From positions 26,623-90,622 of the forward strand of contig NZ_BAAAUX010000040.1 of the NCBI RefSeq assembly GCF_039534165.1: a stretch of 64,000 nucleotides of DNA, read 5' to 3'. Position 1 is the stretch's first letter. Every line of letters begins with the position of its first letter. The translations under genes and the position numbers were made by a program. This document shows, in pieces, positions 16,397-24,782 of this stretch. The notes below the pieces were generated by a model. That model had not been told where the DNA came from. It made no database searches and was given only the letters and a program-made list of their open reading frames with translations. Source of the stretch: Saccharopolyspora_D taberi (GTDB lineage Bacteria > Actinomycetota > Actinomycetes > Mycobacteriales > Pseudonocardiaceae).

Positions 16397-17757
16397 CCGC
16401 GGCGCTGGAGAACCGGAAGCTGATGGGCTGGGCGCGCACCGCGCCCACCCGGGCGCGGGTGCTCAGCACCCCCGACGTCGAGACCATCGCGAGGGCGGTG
16501 CGCGAGGCCGACGAGCGCGGTGTCATCGCCCGCGGCCTCGGCCGCAGCTACGGCGACGTCTCGCAGAACGCCGGCGGCACGGTCATCGACATGACCGCGC
16601 TGAACCGGATCCACGACATCGACCGGGACAACGCGGTCGTGGACGTGGACGCGGGGGTGAGCCTGGACCAGCTGATGCGCGCCGCGCTCCCGCACGGCCT
16701 GTGGGTCCCGGTGCTGCCCGGCACCCGCCAGGTCACCATCGGCGGCGCGATCGGCTGCGACATCCACGGCAAGAACCACCACTCGCACGGCAGCTTCGGC
16801 AACCACGTGCTGTCGATGGACCTGCTCACCGCCGACGGCCAGGTCCGCACCCTGACCCCGGACGGCGAGGGCTCGGAGCTGTTCTGGGCGACCGTCGGCG
16901 GGGTCGGCCTCACCGGGATCGTGCTGCGCGCCAAGGTGAAGATGAAGCGCACCGAAAGCGCGTACTTCATCGTCGACGCGGACCGGACCAAGGACCTCGA
17001 CGAGACGCTGGAGCTGTTCTCCAACGGCTCGGACATGAACTACGACTACTCGATGGCGTGGTTCGACGCGATCTCGACCGGCGCGAAGCTGGGCCGCTCG
17101 GCGTTCTCCCGCGGTTCGCTGGCCAAGCTGGACGAGCTGCCGCCGAAGCTGCGGGCGAACCCGCTGAAGTTCGACGCGCCGCAGCTGCTGACGTTCCCGG
17201 ACGTCTTCCCCAACGGGCTGGCCAACAAGCTGACGTTCAGCACGCTCAGCGAGGTCTGGTACCGCAAGACCCCGAAGGCCGGGCGCGGCCAGGTGCAGAA
17301 CCTGACCGCCTTCTACCACCCGCTGGACATGTTCGGCGAGTGGAACCGCGCCTACGGCTCGAAGGGCTTCCTGCAGTACCAGTTCATCGTGCCGTTCGAG
17401 GAGCACGAGGCGCTGCGCAGGCTGGTGCAGCGGATCGCCGAGTCCGGGCACGTGTCCTTCCTCAACGTCCTCAAGCGGATGGGCGACAGCAGCCGCGCGC
17501 CGCTGTCGTTCCCGGTTCCGGGTTGGACGATCACGGTCGACTTCCCGATCAAGGACGGGCTGCACCGGTTCTGCGAGGAGCTGGACGAGATGGTGCTGGG
17601 CGCAGGCGGCCGGCTGTACTTCGCGAAGGACTCGCGGACGACGCCGGAGATGATCCAGCAGATGTACCCCCGTCTCGACGAGTGGCGCAGGATCCGCGCC
17701 GCCGTCGACCCCGAAGGAATCTTCAACTCCGATCTGTCCCGAAGGTTGGCCCTATGA
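16393..17757 (+). CDS. dprE1: Decaprenylphosphoryl-beta-D-ribose oxidase DprE1, copy 2
   Basis: Second full-length DprE1, also 454 residues and collinear with copy 1 without obvious gaps, so a tandem duplication. Key segments are kept: ARGLGRSYGDVSQNAGGTV, CDIHGKNHHSHGSFG and FAKDSRTTPE with the Lys418 equivalent. The stretch GWTITVDFPIKDGL is closer to mycobacterial DprE1 than copy 1 is, but again has Thr where Cys387 sits. The copies differ at many positions (for example NVQTKNLDELIE against DADRTKDLDETLE), so the duplication is not recent. It overlaps dprE2 by ATGA. It may supply dosage, or act on a different polyprenyl-sugar. Confidence 0.94.
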   Translation: MTAALENRKLMGWARTAPTRARVLSTPDVETIARAVREADERGVIARGLGRSYGDVSQNAGGTVIDMTALNRIHDIDRDNAVVDVDAGVSLDQLMRAALPHGLWVPVLPGTRQVTIGGAIGCDIHGKNHHSHGSFGNHVLSMDLLTADGQVRTLTPDGEGSELFWATVGGVGLTGIVLRAKVKMKRTESAYFIVDADRTKDLDETLELFSNGSDMNYDYSMAWFDAISTGAKLGRSAFSRGSLAKLDELPPKLRANPLKFDAPQLLTFPDVFPNGLANKLTFSTLSEVWYRKTPKAGRGQVQNLTAFYHPLDMFGEWNRAYGSKGFLQYQFIVPFEEHEALRRLVQRIAESGHVSFLNVLKRMGDSSRAPLSFPVPGWTITVDFPIKDGLHRFCEELDEMVLGAGGRLYFAKDSRTTPEMIQQMYPRLDEWRRIRAAVDPEGIFNSDLSRRLAL

Positions 17758-18515
17758 TCGACGCGGTTGGCAACCCGCAGTCCCTGTTCATCCTCGGCGG
17801 TACCTCCGACATCGCGCTCGCGACGGCGGAGCAGTACGCGGCGCAGCGCCCGCTGCGGATCATCCTCGCCGCGCGCCCGGAGGAAGCCGAGCTCCAGGAA
17901 GCCGCCGCCGAGCGGTTGCGCAAGACCGGCAGCACCGTGACGACGCTGTCGTTCGAGGCGACCGATCCGGACACCCACGGCGACGTGGTCGACAAGGCGT
18001 TCGCCGACGGCGACATCGACGTCACCCTGGTGGCCTTCGGCGTCCAGGGCGACAACGAGAAGGGCTGGACCGACCCCAAGGCCGCGCGCCTGGTCGCCGA
18101 GGTCAACTACGTCGCGCCGATCTCGCTCGGCGTGCACCTGGCGAACAAGCTGCGCAAGCAGGGCCACGGGCACATCGTCATGATGGCCTCGCCCGCGGGC
18201 GAGCGGGCGCGGCGCTCGAACTTCGTCTACGGCTCCTCGAAGGCCGGTGCCGACGTCTTCTACACGGGCCTGACCTACGCCCTGGCCGACGCGGGCGTGA
18301 AGGTGACGGTCGTGCGCCCGAACTTCGTGAAGACCAAGCTCACCGAGGGCATGAAGCCCGCCCCGATGGCGCAGACGCCGCAGCAGGTCGGCGCAGCCAT
18401 CATCGACGCCGTGCGCAAGGGCAAGGAGTCGATCTGGGTTCCCGTGCAGATGCGCTGGGTCATGACCGTGCTGCGGCACCTGCCGCGGGCGATCTTCCGC
18501 CGCCTGCCGTTCTGA
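17754..18515 (+). CDS. dprE2: Decaprenylphosphoryl-2-keto-erythro-pentose reductase DprE2
   Basis: 253-residue short-chain dehydrogenase, one residue shorter than M. tuberculosis DprE2 as I recall. It reduces the keto intermediate from DprE1 to decaprenyl-phosphoryl-arabinose with NAD(P)H. The nucleotide-binding motif is the divergent FILGGTSDIALATAE at residue 10, and the active-site Tyr-Lys pair is in YGSSKAG near 160 with the preceding MMASPAGE serine region. The ATG overlaps the dprE1 copy 2 stop. A hairpin at 18530-18557 ends the operon, whereas in mycobacteria aftA and embC follow. Confidence 0.94.
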   Translation: MIDAVGNPQSLFILGGTSDIALATAEQYAAQRPLRIILAARPEEAELQEAAAERLRKTGSTVTTLSFEATDPDTHGDVVDKAFADGDIDVTLVAFGVQGDNEKGWTDPKAARLVAEVNYVAPISLGVHLANKLRKQGHGHIVMMASPAGERARRSNFVYGSSKAGADVFYTGLTYALADAGVKVTVVRPNFVKTKLTEGMKPAPMAQTPQQVGAAIIDAVRKGKESIWVPVQMRWVMTVLRHLPRAIFRRLPF

Positions 18516-18529
18516 TCGGCTGTCCGAGG

Positions 18530-18557
18530 AGGCCGTCCGGTTCGCACCGGGCGGCCT
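18530..18557 (+). terminator. Terminator of the dprE1-dprE1-dprE2 operon
   Basis: A 12-bp stem (AGGCCGTCCGGT pairing with ACCGGGCGGCCT, one G-U) with a TCGC tetraloop begins 15 nt after the dprE2 stop and is followed by TCTCGCGTTT. Confidence 0.75.
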
Positions 18558-18602
18558 TCTCGCGTTTCAGCCGCGCGGACCTGCCATGGAGTGACTTCAC
18601 GC

Positions 18603-18608
18603 TATAGT
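18603..18608 (+). promoter_or_regulatory. TATAGT -10 element before the NACHT gene
   Basis: TATAGT matches the -10 consensus well and lies 39 nt before GTG 18648. It sits inside the frame that would be used by the upstream GTG 18591, so it argues for the downstream start, which has its own GGTGGGGG ribosome site. Confidence 0.5.
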
Positions 18609-18647
18609 GCGCCGCGATATCCGGACAGTGACCGGTGGGGGTCTGTC

Positions 18648-20951
18648 GTGGCGGGGCGGCACAACCAGTGGAGGCGTTGGACGCTGGGGGGCGCGCTCGT
18701 ACTGGGCGCAGGCGCGATCTTCCTGGTCCTCCGGGCGGCTGTCGGGGGCGGCCTGGGAGTAGGCGATCAAACAGCCAGCATCGTCGGCAGCATCTGCGGA
18801 GTGCTGGCTTTGCTCCTCGGGGTCATCTCTTCCCTGCGGCCTGCACAGCCCGGTGGGATCGATGAGCAAGCGGAGGTCGACAACGCGCAGCGTCACCTCA
18901 CCGATCGGGTGCGGGAGTTGAGCGAGCAGGAGGAACGGAAGTGGGGGATCAATGATCCCCGACCACTGCCCGTTCGCTGGCATGTCGTCTCCGACCCGCT
19001 GGACCACGGGACGGACAGCGACGGCAACGCGGGCGAAACCCAAGAGGAACAGCTCACCCTCAACGGCACGTTCAGCTCGGTCCTGCGGTTCTACCGATCG
19101 ATTCCCACCCGCCGGATGATCATTCAGGGCGAACCCGGCTCGGGGAAGACGGTTCTCGCTCACCACCTCGTTCTGGAGCTGTGCGCCGAACCCGACAGCG
19201 ACCGACGAACACCCGTGTTGTTCAGCTTGAGCACGTGGGATCCGAAGGTTGATCTGCACAAGTGGCTCGTTGAACAACTGTCCCGCGACTACCCCGGTCT
19301 GAACGGCGAGCTGCCGACCGGCGGCACGCTCGCCGCCGTTCTCATGAACCGCCGCCGCATCCTGCCCGTCCTCGACGGCTTCGACGAGATACGCGACGAA
19401 TTCCGGGATCACGCGATCGAGGGCCTGAGCCGATTTCACGGTCCGCTGATCGTGACGACCCGCCGATCCGAATACGGTGCCGTCACCGCCAAGACCAGAA
19501 CGGTGGGCAACGCAGCGGCGATCGCGCTCGAACCCCCGGCGCTGGACGACGTACGCCGCCACCTGGCCGGCAGACCAAGCGAAGCCGCATCAGCCGCCTG
19601 GACACACGTCTTCGACCACCTCGAGGCCACTCCCGACAAGCCCGCGAGCCGGGAACTGGCGGCGGTGTTGTCCGTACCGCTGATGGTCATGCTCGCCCGT
19701 ACCGTCTACCGCCACACCGACAACGGCTCGCCCACGGAGCTGCTCGACATCAGCCGGTCCCGCGGCCGGGACGGGCTCGAAGAGCACCTTCTGCGCACCT
19801 ACATCGACACCGTCTACGACCAGCGCTACGCACCCCGCGGCGACGGCGGGAACACCGCGCCGTTCCCGTGCGAGCCCGACCAAGCCCGCCGCTGGCTCGG
19901 CTTCCTCGCCCACCACCTCGCCCGACTCAAGACCCACGACCTCGCCTGGTGGCAACTCGCCACCGCCCTCCCCTGGTACGCCAGAATCCTGACCACCATG
20001 AGCACGCTCGCGCTCGTGGTCGGGCTCCCGCTCGGGCTCACGGCCGGACTCACGGTCGGTCTCGCGTTCGGGCTTACGGTCGGGCTCACGGTCGGGCTGA
20101 CGGTCGGGCTCACGGTCGGTCTCGCGGTCGGGCTCGTCAATGAAGTGAGCTTGCACCGCAGAGGTGCGGCGAGAGAACCAGAACGACTGGGCCTGCGCTT
20201 GCGACACCGGAAGCGCGGCCGATTCACGAACATCAAGAAGATCACGTCCCAATTCGCTGTCGGGCTCACGTTCGGGCTCGCGGGCGGGCTCACGTTCGGG
20301 CTCACGGTCGAGCTCGTGATCGGGCTCTCGGAGGGTTTCGGGCCCGATTTCGGGCTCTGGATCTTGTCTGGGCTCGTGGTCGGGTTCCCGTTGGGGCTCG
20401 TATTCGGGCTTGTGAACGTAGTGGCCGCGATGCTGGGCGACAGCCACGATCCGCAAGAATCCATCGCTCCGTGGACACTCCTCAGCGCCGACCGCGCAGC
20501 GACAATCGTCCGCACGATCGCGCCCATGATCGCGTTCGGGCTCCTGATCGGGCTCCTGGCCGTGCTCACGTACGAGTCCCCGGACCCGCTCAGCGCCGGA
20601 TTCATGGCCGGGCTGGTCGGGCTTCTGTTCGGGCTGGTCGGGCTTCTGTTCGTGCTGGTCGGGTTTCTGTTCGGGCTGGCGCGGTTGCTGTTGTCAGCGT
20701 GGGGAAGCTGGCTCGTGTTCGCCCGCCTCTGGCTCCCGCTCACCCGCCGGCTGCCCTGGCGCCCCAAACGGTTCCTCGAAGACGCCTACAACCGAGGCGT
20801 CCTGCGCCAAGCAGGCTCGTTCTACCAGTTCCGCCACGCCCAACTCCGCGACCACCTCGCCAAGCAGCACCGCACCAAACCACGAACCGCGCCACCACCG
20901 GAAGTCACGCCAGGAAGCGAAGACCTTCACCCGGTACCCGAACCACGCTGA
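18648..20951 (+). CDS. Membrane-embedded NACHT-domain NTPase (STAND family)
   Basis: About 767 residues from GTG 18648; an upstream in-frame GTG at 18591 is possible. Two N-terminal hydrophobic segments (LGGALVLGAGAIFLVLRAAV and SIVGSICGVLALLLGVISSL) precede a NACHT domain with Walker A IIQGEPGSGKTVLAHH near 160 and Walker B ILPVLDGFDEI near 240, the DxxDE form typical of NACHT. Sensor-like LIVTTRRSEY follows. From about residue 450 come long Gly-Leu repeats (GLTVGLTVGL and GLVGLLFGL types) forming several membrane segments, then a short cytosolic tail (YQFRHAQLRDHLA). Bacterial NACHT proteins include anti-phage sensors; a defence or stress-signalling role is inference. It stands alone, at the mycobacterial aftA position. 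Confidence 0.82.
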   Translation: MAGRHNQWRRWTLGGALVLGAGAIFLVLRAAVGGGLGVGDQTASIVGSICGVLALLLGVISSLRPAQPGGIDEQAEVDNAQRHLTDRVRELSEQEERKWGINDPRPLPVRWHVVSDPLDHGTDSDGNAGETQEEQLTLNGTFSSVLRFYRSIPTRRMIIQGEPGSGKTVLAHHLVLELCAEPDSDRRTPVLFSLSTWDPKVDLHKWLVEQLSRDYPGLNGELPTGGTLAAVLMNRRRILPVLDGFDEIRDEFRDHAIEGLSRFHGPLIVTTRRSEYGAVTAKTRTVGNAAAIALEPPALDDVRRHLAGRPSEAASAAWTHVFDHLEATPDKPASRELAAVLSVPLMVMLARTVYRHTDNGSPTELLDISRSRGRDGLEEHLLRTYIDTVYDQRYAPRGDGGNTAPFPCEPDQARRWLGFLAHHLARLKTHDLAWWQLATALPWYARILTTMSTLALVVGLPLGLTAGLTVGLAFGLTVGLTVGLTVGLTVGLAVGLVNEVSLHRRGAAREPERLGLRLRHRKRGRFTNIKKITSQFAVGLTFGLAGGLTFGLTVELVIGLSEGFGPDFGLWILSGLVVGFPLGLVFGLVNVVAAMLGDSHDPQESIAPWTLLSADRAATIVRTIAPMIAFGLLIGLLAVLTYESPDPLSAGFMAGLVGLLFGLVGLLFVLVGFLFGLARLLLSAWGSWLVFARLWLPLTRRLPWRPKRFLEDAYNRGVLRQAGSFYQFRHAQLRDHLAKQHRTKPRTAPPPEVTPGSEDLHPVPEPR
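20020..20136 (+). repeat. In-gene 12-bp tandem repeat encoding Gly-Leu-Thr-Val
   Basis: Degenerate tandem copies of a 12-bp unit (GGGCTCACGGTC) run for about 117 nt inside the NACHT gene. They encode repeated GLTV or GLAV, a glycine-zipper-like transmembrane pattern. The unit length keeps frame, so copy-number slippage would change the membrane segment without frameshift. A related block lies at about 20262-20350. Confidence 0.75.
20610..20672 (+). repeat. Three 21-bp tandem repeats in the NACHT C-terminal membrane domain
   Basis: Three units of 21 bp (GGGCTGGTCGGGCTTCTGTT plus C, with two changes in the third) encode three copies of a GLVGLLF heptapeptide. Near-identity at the third codon position suggests recent expansion by slippage or unequal crossing over. 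Confidence 0.8.
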
Positions 20952-20985
20952 CTCGCCAGCCCTGCGCCGAGCGGCTGACTCGTCT

Positions 20986-21450
20986 TCAGCCGAGGTTGTT
21001 CCTGGCCTGCTCGGCCGCGGCGTCGACCTGGTCGGTGAGCCGTTCGAGGGTGGCGCGCAGGTTTTCGAGCTCGGCGACCGACATTCCGGTCGCCCCCATC
21101 ACGTCGGCCGGAACCCCCCGCGCGCGTTCCCTGAGCTCGCGTCCCGCGTCGGTGAGCGCCACGTCGACGGACCGCTCGTCGCTGACCCGCCGGACGCGGC
21201 TGACCAGACCGGCCGCTTCGAGCCGTTTGAGCAGCGGCGACAGCGTTCCGGAGTCCAGCCGCAGGGCGGTGCCCAGGTCCTTGACCGAGATCGGGTCGTT
21301 CTCCCAGAGCACGAGCATGACCAGGTACTGCGGGTAGGTCAGTTCGAGGTCGGCGAGGATCGGCCGGTAGAGGTTGGTGAACGCGCGGGACGCGCTGTAG
21401 AGCGCGAAGCACACCTGCCGGTCCAGCGTCAGGTACGACTCGGTGCTCAT
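20986..21450 (-). CDS. ohrR: OhrR-type MarR regulator, organic hydroperoxide sensor
   Basis: 154 residues from ATG 21448-21450, which follows GGGAGGTGCTGCC. The N-terminus reads DRQVCFALYSASRAF. The single reactive Cys and the three Tyr residues at +4, +14 and +25 from it (Cys15, Tyr19, Tyr29 and Tyr40 in Bacillus OhrR) are all present, as are LDSGTLSPLLKRLE (recognition helix) and the DERSV wing. It should repress until the Cys is oxidised by organic hydroperoxides. Unusually, no ohr peroxidase gene is adjacent: the divergent neighbour is an Emb paralogue, and the gene downstream on the other strand is the NACHT NTPase. Confidence 0.87.
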   Translation of the reverse strand: MSTESYLTLDRQVCFALYSASRAFTNLYRPILADLELTYPQYLVMLVLWENDPISVKDLGTALRLDSGTLSPLLKRLEAAGLVSRVRRVSDERSVDVALTDAGRELRERARGVPADVMGATGMSVAELENLRATLERLTDQVDAAAEQARNNLG

Positions 21451-21591
21451 GGCAGCACCTCCCGTCTCACATGGCCTTGTCTCCACATCGGCCGTTCACC
21501 GCATTTTCGCACTTCGCCGGACTGCCATCCGCCGCCCCGCGGCACTTCACATTTCCGGCATCCGACAATCGTGACCTTATCGAGATACCGC

Positions 21592-21606
21592 AACGGTAAA
21601 CCCGTT
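21592..21606. promoter_or_regulatory. Inverted repeat AACGG-TAAAC-CCGTT upstream of Emb paralogue 2
   Basis: A 5-bp inverted repeat with a 5-nt centre lies 26 nt before the Emb start and 142 nt before the OhrR start. It is the most symmetrical element in the divergent region and a possible regulator site, but short enough to be chance. Confidence 0.25.
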
Positions 21607-21631
21607 CACCTGTTTGGCAGATTTATGAAGC

Positions 21632-24622
21632 ATGGGGATCGTTTCGCCTCCGCGGGGGGATAGTCGTCGTTTTGCCGTGTTCGCCGGGTTCGCGGCGCTG
21701 ACCGTGCTGCTCGGCGTGCTGGCTGTGCTGGCGCCGGTCCGCGCCGACGCGCCGGTGGTCACCTGGCCGAAGGCCGGCCAGGCCCCGGTGTCGACGGTGC
21801 TACCGCTGTCGCCGTACCGGCCGCTGGACATCGACGCGGAGATCCCCTGCCAGGCCCTGGGGTCGGTCGATCCGAACGGCGGTTCCGCGCTGAGCACGCA
21901 CGCGCCCGCCGACGGGCTCGGCATGAACGTCACGGTGCAGGGCGGTTCGGTCCGGTTCTGGGTCGACGGCACGGAGGTCCACTCCGAACCGCTGCGCGCG
22001 GGCTGCGCCTACCACGTGCGCGCCGACGCGCAGGGCGTCCGGATCGACCGGGACGGCACGGTGCTGGTGGACCGGAACGACCTGCGACCGCCGCAGGTTT
22101 CCGAACTGTCCACGCAGGCGGGCAACACCGCCGGGCTGGCCGTGCAGCTGCACCCCGACGCGCGCTACCAGTCCAGCCCGACGCCGCTGAAGCTCTTCCT
22201 GCTGATCGCGCACGGGCTGTGCCTCGTGGTGCTGCTGGTCGTGGCCTGGCGGTTCTGGCGGGGCAGCGGGCCGGGCATGCGCATCCCGCGGTTCGGTGCC
22301 GCGGACGGCGTGCTGGTGGTCGTCTCGCTCGCGTGGGTCTTCCTCGGACCGGCCAACATGGACGACGGCTGGTACATGATGATGGCCCGCAACGCCGGTG
22401 AAGCCGGGTACATGGGCAACTTCGTCTACATGTTCAACGCGACGGAGAACCCGTTCGTGCTGAGCCAGTACCTGTTGCAGCTCTGGGGGGAGCTCGGCGG
22501 CTGGTCGCTGTGGTGGATGCGGCTGGTGCCGACCATCTGCGGCGTCGTGACGTGGGTGCTCCTGCGGGTCCTGCTGGCCACCGTCCTCGGCCGCGCCGCG
22601 AACCTGCGCGCGGTCCCCTGGGCGCTGCTGGTCGCGCACCTGGTCTGGTACCTGCCCTACGGCACCACGCTGCGCCCCGAGCCGGTGATCGTGATGTTCG
22701 CGGCGGCGACCCTCGTCTTCGCCGAGGCCGCCGCGCTCCGCCAGTCCATCGGCGCGCTGGCGCTCGCCACCGTCTCCGCCGCGCTCGCGGTCACGGCTTC
22801 GCCGTCCGGCGTCGTGGCGGTCGCTCCGCTCCTGCTGTGCCTGCCGTGGCTGCTGCGCTGGCTGCGCGAGCAGGGCTGGGCGGCTCGGGCCTCAGCGGTG
22901 CTGCTCGCCGCCGCCTCCGCGACGGTGGTGGTCCCGATCGGCTTCGCCGACGCGACCCTCGGCGACGTGCTCGAAGCCACCGCCGTGCACAAGTGGTACT
23001 ACCTCTCGCTGCCCTGGTACGAGGAGTTCGAGCACTACAAGACCCTGCTCAACACCGCGGGCTGGGCGCGCAGGCTCCCGGTGCTGCTGAGCCTGGCGAT
23101 CGTGGTCGTGGTCGCGATCGCCAGCGGTCGCGGCGGGGTGGGGCGCGACCCGATCCGCAGGCTGGTGCTGGTCTCGGCGATCACCACGTCGCTGGCCCTG
23201 GCGCTGATCGCGCTGAGCCCGACCAAGTGGGTCAACCACTTCCACTCGGTGGCGGCGGCGCCGACGGTGCTGCTGGCGGCGGCGCTGCTGCGGTCCCCGC
23301 TGCCGCGGCGGGCCGGGCTGGTCGTGACGAGCGCGAGCGTGCTGCTGCTGGCGGGCGCGGTGTCGCTGAGCTTCGCCGGGGAGAACAAGTGGATGCCGTT
23401 CACCGACGCCGGGCAGCGGTTCGGCGAGCACCTGAACCCGGATCCGCTGACCAACAACCTGGAGCCGCACTTCGGCCCGCTGTACCTGCACAACGCGCTG
23501 CTGTGGGTCGGGATCGCGCTGGCCGCCTGGTTGTGGGCGAGGTGGCGGCGCCGCAGCGGCAAGGTGGTGCGGGTCGGCCCGGACCGGGCGGTGGTCGGTG
23601 CGGCCTCGGTCGGCGCGGTGCTGCTGATGGTCGCGCTGTTCACCTTCGCGCCGATCGGCCAGGCGCCGGGCTGGAGCGTGGCGCGGTCCGGGGTACAGAC
23701 GATGTTCGGCGACGGCTGCGGGCTGGCCAGCGACGTGAAGGTGCAGCTGCCGTCCGGGAAGCTCGGCGATCCCGGACCGGCCACCACCGAGGGCGACTTC
23801 GGGGCGTCCGGTTCGCCGCTGCCGACCTCGCCGTGGGACGGTCCGACGGCGATCTGGCACGACGATCGGCCGGACGGCACGACCACCGGCACCGGCAAGC
23901 TGACCACCGGCTGGTACCCGGTGGTCCGGGCGAGCAGCCACGTGACCGTCCCGGTGGCCGGTGAGCTGGCCGGGCAGCTGCTGGAGGTGGAGTTCCGGAC
24001 GCCTTCGGGGACGGTTTCCGAGCAGCTGCAACCGGAACTGCGGCGGTCGGCGCTGCTGGAGTGGCAGCAGCTGGCGGTGGCCGTGCCGCCGGGGACCGAG
24101 GCGCTGCGGGTGGTGGCGACCGACCAGGTCACCGGCGCGCACTCCTGGCTGGCGGTGGCCGAGCCGAAGCTGACCGAGTCGCGCCCGGTCACCGAGCTCA
24201 CCGCCGGGAAACCGGTGCTGGCCAACCACATCAACGCGCCGCTGTGGCCGTGCGTGGACCAGGTCGGCATCCGCGACGGCATCACCGACACGCCCGTCGT
24301 GCGGCTCACCGCCGACGAGGGGATTCCGCCCGAGTGGCTGGACAACATCAGCAACCTGGAGTGGGGCGGCGCGTGGATGCAGACCACGCGGCAGTGGGGG
24401 CAGACCCGGCTGGCGGCCGAGCTGCCCGGCGGTCCGCCGCGCGCGGCGTGGGGCAACGTCTTCGTCATCCGCTACCTGCACCCGGTCGGGCAGTACGACC
24501 TGCGGGTGGAGAGCGAGACCAGGTCGAGCCTGACCCGGCTGCCGACGCTGGCCGACAACGGCTACCCGGGCATCGCCCGGAACGCGGGGACGCAGGTGTC
24601 GGTGAAGCAACAGGCCCGGTGA
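21632..24622 (+). CDS. Emb-family arabinosyltransferase paralogue 2
   Basis: 996 residues with full Emb architecture but shorter than the EmbB-like copy. First span RFAVFAGFAALTVLLGVLAV; a periplasmic domain opening VVTWPKAGQAPVSTVLPLSP; GT-C motif NMDDGWYMMMARNAGEAGY near residue 243; STKWVNHF-type loop (LSPTKWVNHFHSV) near 525; a soluble C-terminal carbohydrate-binding domain ending ESETRSSLTRLP. It should transfer arabinofuranose from decaprenyl-phosphoryl-arabinose, but linkage and acceptor are unknown. Met is kept at the EmbB Met306 position. It is divergent from ohrR and closed by a strong terminator at 24646-24683. Confidence 0.9.
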   Translation: MGIVSPPRGDSRRFAVFAGFAALTVLLGVLAVLAPVRADAPVVTWPKAGQAPVSTVLPLSPYRPLDIDAEIPCQALGSVDPNGGSALSTHAPADGLGMNVTVQGGSVRFWVDGTEVHSEPLRAGCAYHVRADAQGVRIDRDGTVLVDRNDLRPPQVSELSTQAGNTAGLAVQLHPDARYQSSPTPLKLFLLIAHGLCLVVLLVVAWRFWRGSGPGMRIPRFGAADGVLVVVSLAWVFLGPANMDDGWYMMMARNAGEAGYMGNFVYMFNATENPFVLSQYLLQLWGELGGWSLWWMRLVPTICGVVTWVLLRVLLATVLGRAANLRAVPWALLVAHLVWYLPYGTTLRPEPVIVMFAAATLVFAEAAALRQSIGALALATVSAALAVTASPSGVVAVAPLLLCLPWLLRWLREQGWAARASAVLLAAASATVVVPIGFADATLGDVLEATAVHKWYYLSLPWYEEFEHYKTLLNTAGWARRLPVLLSLAIVVVVAIASGRGGVGRDPIRRLVLVSAITTSLALALIALSPTKWVNHFHSVAAAPTVLLAAALLRSPLPRRAGLVVTSASVLLLAGAVSLSFAGENKWMPFTDAGQRFGEHLNPDPLTNNLEPHFGPLYLHNALLWVGIALAAWLWARWRRRSGKVVRVGPDRAVVGAASVGAVLLMVALFTFAPIGQAPGWSVARSGVQTMFGDGCGLASDVKVQLPSGKLGDPGPATTEGDFGASGSPLPTSPWDGPTAIWHDDRPDGTTTGTGKLTTGWYPVVRASSHVTVPVAGELAGQLLEVEFRTPSGTVSEQLQPELRRSALLEWQQLAVAVPPGTEALRVVATDQVTGAHSWLAVAEPKLTESRPVTELTAGKPVLANHINAPLWPCVDQVGIRDGITDTPVVRLTADEGIPPEWLDNISNLEWGGAWMQTTRQWGQTRLAAELPGGPPRAAWGNVFVIRYLHPVGQYDLRVESETRSSLTRLPTLADNGYPGIARNAGTQVSVKQQAR

Positions 24623-24645
24623 TCGAGCGGCGGTGATCACCGCGG

Positions 24646-24683
24646 AGCAGGGGCGGCGGAAGTGGGGTTCCGCCGCCCCTGCT
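24646..24683 (+). terminator. Strong hairpin terminator after Emb paralogue 2
   Basis: A perfect 16-bp inverted repeat (AGCAGGGGCGGCGGAA and its complement) with a 6-nt GTGGGG loop starts 24 nt after the stop codon. Confidence 0.88.
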
Positions 24684-24782
24684 GCTGTTCGGGCTGGGTG
24701 TTCCGGTCGGGGGCAACCGGACGACCCCGGGCCGCGTGTAGGGGTCGTCCCCGGTTTCCGGGGCCATGAAAGGGGATTGGCC

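Noticed and set aside
20020..20672. CRISPR-like or regulatory direct repeats
   Set aside because: Units are 12 and 21 bp without spacers and encode regular Gly-Leu patterns in the NACHT frame, so they are coding minisatellites.
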